A stretch of 64,000 bases of DNA, taken from Oidiodendron maius Zn. Taxonomy: Eukaryota; Ascomycota; Leotiomycetes; Myxotrichaceae. The notes under the pieces were generated by a model, which had not been told where the DNA came from, made no database searches, and saw only the letters and a list, made by a program, of their open reading frames with translations. Positions 60,301 to 64,000 of the stretch are shown piece by piece. Both the position numbers and the translations under genes were made by a program. The stretch's first letter is position 1, and the number at the start of each line of letters is the position of its first letter. The stretch is taken from contig KN832874.1 in assembly GCA_000827325.1 (NCBI GenBank), positions 466,067 through 530,066 on the forward strand, in the 5' to 3' direction.

Positions 60301-63300
60301 ACGGCGGCCAGATGGGTCGAAGAGGCAAAGCTGCTGTTTGGCCCCAACAATCATGAGAAAGCCAACGATCTTAGGTCTGCCATTGAGTCCGTTCTAGTTC
60401 CTCCGGCGATTGAAGCCGATAAAACACAAAAGGCTGCAGAGTTAGAGCGACTACGGAAACTCGAGGAAGAAGCTAAGAAGAAAGCAGAAGAAGAGCGACT
60501 TGCCAGAGAGGCAAAGGAGGAAGAGGAGAGAATCGCCAAAGAAAAGAAAGAAGCCGACGAGCGTGAGGCTGCTGAGCGCGCTGCTGCCGAAGCTCGAGCT
60601 GCTCGAGGTGTCGACTCTGAGGCTACGGAAGAAGAGGCCGCAGAAGGCGCTCATGCTGCATCAGAAGCTATGGATGGCGTGGAATCTGAAGCCGAACCTC
60701 CTGCAGAGGCCGAGACCCATACTGCTCCGGCTGAGGATCGGCCACGAGTCACGACAATGATTCGCGGAAATCCTTTTGATATTACTGATCTTGGTATTGA
60801 CGCTGAGTTCCTTGCTGAACTTCCAGAAGAGATCCGAGAAGAAGTCATTATGACTGCTGTTGCCGAGCGACGATCACAAGCTGCTGCTACCGGCGCACAG
60901 CCCTCTGAGATTGATCAAGAATTCTTGGACGCCTTGCCTGAAGATATTAGAGACGAAATAATCCAGCAGGAGAGACAGGATCGTCGCCGTCGTGAGCGAG
61001 AGGAGCAACGCCGGCAAGCTGCGGCTGCTGGTGGGCCAGCAGCTGCTGGAGATATGGATGCAGCCAGCATTCTCGCTACACTGCCGCCTGCCTTGCGACA
61101 ACAAGTATTGATGGAACAAGATGAAGAGATGCTCAGTTTACTTCCTCAGGAGCTAGCTGATCAGGCCCGTGCTGCACAGAGAGACCACCCCGCGCACGGT
61201 AGAATCGGTGGCGGACTCGTTCGGAGGAACCCTCCTATTGTTGGAATTGATGCTGGCCAGCCCCACGGCACGCAGCGACCTCAGAGACGATCAATTGTCC
61301 AGATGCTTGACAAGTCCGGAATCGCCACGCTTCTTCGATTGATGTTCACGCTACAGCCAGACCATCTTAAGACAGCCCTCTGGGCGGTGTTGGAAAACAT
61401 CTGCATGAATAGACACAATCGCACCGAAGTTGTCAGCACCATTCTTCATATCCTTCAAGATGGCAGTGCCGATATGGGCGCTGTTGAACGTTCCTTTGCA
61501 CAACTCTCATTGAGAGCCAAGCAGCCGCCGAAGGAGAAAGACCAGAAGACCCCTCTGCCATTAAAGAGAACCCACACTGGTATGAGCACCAGCAGTGGAA
61601 TCACTTCTCTAATTCAAGCAAACTCCGAAGCATCGCCCCTTCTCGTCGTTCAACAATGTCTTGGTACCTTAAATAATCTTGTGGGCAGAAACCTTCATAT
61701 TCCTGCCTTCTTCTTAACGGAGCATGACACTTCTATGGGTACGAAGCGTACCTTGAGCCGTAAAGGAAAGGGAAAGGAAAAGGAGAACAAGGCTTCGAAA
61801 TACGCAATCAACTCTCTGCTGAACCTTTTGGATCGAGATCTGATCATGGAGAACTCGACAGTTATGGAGCTGCTCTCTGGCTTGCTCAACCAAATTACAC
61901 AACCTCTTCAGGCCCTCCAAAGGAAGCAGAAGGAAACCGAGGCGGCCAAGACTGAGGCTGCTCCTTCGACAACAGAAAATACAGCATCTGTTGCGTCCCC
62001 AGAAAATACTGAGCAACCCATAGAGGAGCATGTCGAGAATGTTGCTACTGAAGCCCCATTGGCCACTGATGGTGGCGAGGCTGCTACTTCAGAGCCTCAG
62101 AAGCTGGAAGAAAACAAGGAAGAGAAAAAGCAACGCCCACTCACGCCGCCTGTCATCCCGGAGTACAACTTGAAGCTCGTTATCAACATCTTCGTCGCCC
62201 GCGAATGCAGCTCTCGAACCTTCCGTGAGACCCTCTCAACCATCAAGAATCTCTCTGCCATTCCTGGCGCGAAGGCAGTCTTTGGCCGTGAGCTTATCGC
62301 TAAGGCACAAGGGCTTGGTGAAGTCATCTTACTAGATCTGGAAGCACTCCTTCCTCAAATCCAAAAGGCTACGTCGGGCACAGAGATTCAAGGTGTTGCT
62401 TTGGCCAAATTCTCTCCTGGTGGCTCTGAGCAAGGCAAGCTACTCCGCGTCCTTACAGCTCTTGATCACCTCTTCGACCCGAAGCGTGACAAGAAGGACA
62501 AGCCAGAAGAAGAGGGCGAGTCGTCTCAAGTTGCCGAGAAGCAAGACCTGCTATCTTCCCTCTATGAAAATTCTACTTTTGGGCCTATGTGGGAGAGACT
62601 CAGTGCATGCCTTACTGTCATTAGGCAGCGAGATCATATGCTAAACGTGGCTACCATTCTCCTTCCACTTATTGAATCTTTGATGGTAGTTTGCAAGAAC
62701 ACGACTCTTAAGGATGCTCCATTAGCCCGATCACAGATGGGCAAGGATATGACGCTGACAAGCCCACCGCCCGAATCCCGCATGGAGAGCTTGTTCTTTA
62801 CTTTCACCGAGGATCATCGTAAAATCCTCAACGACCTTGTCCGCAACTCTCCTAAGCTCATGTCTGGTACCTTTTCCCTGTTGGTTAAGAATCCTAAGGT
62901 CCTGGAGTTCGACAACAAACGCAACTATTTCAGTCGTAGCATACATAACAAGAGTTCGAACACGCGTCAATCGTTTCCACCTCTTCAACTCTCGGTCCGC
63001 CGCGAACAAGTCTTCCACGACTCCTTCAAAGCTCTGTACTTCCAGACTGCCGATCAGATGAAGTTTGGAAAGCTCAGCATCCGATTTCACGGCGAAGAGG
63101 GTGTTGATGCCGGTGGAGTTACTCGAGAGTGGTTCCAAGTCCTCTCCAGACAAATGTTTGACCCTGGATATGCACTATTCATTCCTGTCTCATCCGACCG
63201 AACTACCTTCCACCCCAATCAATTGAGCAGTGTCAACGAGGAGCATCTCATGTTCTTCAAATTCATTGGCCGTATCATTGGCAAGGCACTTTATGAAGGC

Positions 63301-64000
63301 CGTGTACTTGACTGCCATTTCAGCAGGGCCGTGTACAAGCGCATCCTGGGCAAGGCCGTCTCTCTCAAGGATATGGAATCACTTGATCCAGACTATTACA
63401 AATCCCTAGTCTGGATGCTTGAGAATGATATCACTGACATCATCACTGAGACGTTCTCGGTTGACAATGATAAGTTTGGTGTTGTGGAGACTATCGAGTT
63501 CATCCCGAATGGTCGCAACATCTCTGTCACTGAAGAGAACAAGCATGAGTATGTTCGCTTGATGGTGGAGTGGAGACTTACTGGATCAGTGAAAGAACAA
63601 CTAGACGAATTCTTGAAAGGTATGCGGTCTCTGGATAACTTGAAAATTACTGCTAACGTAGCCAGGTTTCCATGACATTATTCCCGCCGAACTTATTGCT
63701 ATATTCAATGAACAGGAATTGGAGCTTCTAATCTCTGGTCTGCCGGAGATTGACGTGGATGACTGGAAGAGCAGCACCGAATACCACAACTACTCAGCCT
63801 CTTCGTCGCAGATCCAATGGTTCTGGCGGGCAGTCCGCTCATTTGACAAGGAAGAGCGAGCCAAGCTTCTTCAATTTGTCACCGGAACCAGCAAGGTACC
63901 TCTCAACGGTTTCAAAGAATTAGAAGGTATGAATGGCTTTAGCCGATTCAACATTCATCGTGACTATGGCAGCAAGGATCGTCTTCCCAGCTCTCATACT
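51330..64000 (+). CDS. TOM1: HECT-type E3 ubiquitin ligase Tom1 (HUWE1 family), 3' end cut by the window
   Basis: Exons 51330-51377, 51428-55424, 55471-58734, 58789-59391, 59445-59507, 59555-63619 and 63666 on give 4125 residues before the window ends. The first intron is GC-AG (GCAAGT...TGCAG); the rest are GT-AG, 46-54 nt. The join gives [20 protein letters not shown], as expected. Order: DUF908 and DUF913 armadillo-like regions (about 90-850), a UBA-like segment ([20 protein letters not shown], about 1530), a long acidic run (about 2440-2660), ubiquitin-binding motifs of the DUF4414 type ([43 protein letters not shown]; about 3070-3200), a coiled coil, and the HECT domain from about 3780 ([16 protein letters not shown]). 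Tom1 ubiquitinates ribosomal proteins, histones and others. The window stops at LPSSHT; the catalytic cysteine should be the next residue. Confidence 0.95.
51378..51427 (+). other. GC-AG intron, TOM1 intron 1
   Basis: GCAAGT donor, branch TGCTAAT, acceptor ATGCAG, 50 nt, phase 0. Sixteen codons precede it, and the ATG at 51330 lies in a good context (CAACATGG). Confidence 0.8.
58789..59190 (+). repeat. GAT/GAC/GAA-rich coding repeat (acidic tract of TOM1)
   Basis: A low-complexity coding stretch that gives nearly continuous Asp and Glu, with a pure run of 11 Asp codons at about 58971-59003. It corresponds to the acidic region typical of Tom1/HUWE1 proteins, which binds basic substrates such as histones. 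Confidence 0.8.

Noticed and set aside
1-64000. tRNA, rRNA, CRISPR or prophage features
   Set aside because: No cloverleaf-like sequence, rRNA segment or regular repeat-spacer array was seen; the DNA is eukaryotic.

Overview
The window is nuclear DNA of a filamentous ascomycete (Pezizomycotina). Genes are spliced with introns of mostly 46-60 nt that carry CTAAC/CTGAC-type branch sites. The fused TrpA-TrpB gene, the Zn2Cys6 regulator, the DUF2985 membrane protein and the Rxt3, Btn1, Sof1 and Tom1 orthologues are all of fungal type. The class (perhaps Leotiomycetes) is a guess. All exon structures below are my own readings from frame continuity, splice signals and family knowledge; none has been tested against transcripts or databases.

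Layout. 1-415: C-terminal relic of a piggyBac-like transposase. 1915-3383: secreted aldose 1-epimerase. 5215-5439: foldback inverted repeat. 5690-7096: glutamine-synthetase-like enzyme. 7796-10831 (-): seven-exon sterol-glucosyltransferase-like protein with a Vps13-like tail. 11458-12537: DUF2985 protein. 12944-14335 (-): DPH1. 14789-16194: SOF1. 18243-19706 (-): BTN1/CLN3. 20518-23839: RXT3. 24950-27508 (-): tryptophan synthase. 27806-28249: SDH assembly factor 4. 28801-31074 (-): membrane-anchored alpha/beta hydrolase. 31577-32152 (-): WW-domain protein. 33378-35060 (-): dead pogo/Fot1 transposon. 35144-36547: Zn2Cys6 regulator. 36816-38229: broken MFS transporter. 38861-40522: histidine-phosphatase-like protein. 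40815-43533 (-): Ama1-type APC/C activator. 44046-45467: BET4. 46313-49285 (-): Gyp5-like TBC Rab GAP. 51330 to the window end: HECT ubiquitin ligase TOM1, cut just before its catalytic cysteine.

Most of the window is conserved housekeeping: tryptophan synthesis, diphthamide synthesis, 18S rRNA processing, chromatin deacetylation, Rab prenylation and Rab GTPase control, and protein ubiquitination. Genes often sit in divergent pairs over short shared promoters (DPH1/SOF1, TRP/SDHAF4, AMA1/BET4). The accessory part is 32-38.6 kb: transposon debris, an intact regulator and a dead transporter. I see no biosynthetic gene cluster, CRISPR array, tRNA or rRNA.

The most unusual observations are at the level of gene structure. 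The Ama1-type gene has an apparent AT-AC intron (42146-42100) where no GT-AG choice keeps the frame. TOM1 has a GC-AG first intron. The glutamine-synthetase-like gene has an in-frame stop that a 51-nt intron removes. The transporter carries two TGA codons and an internal deletion.
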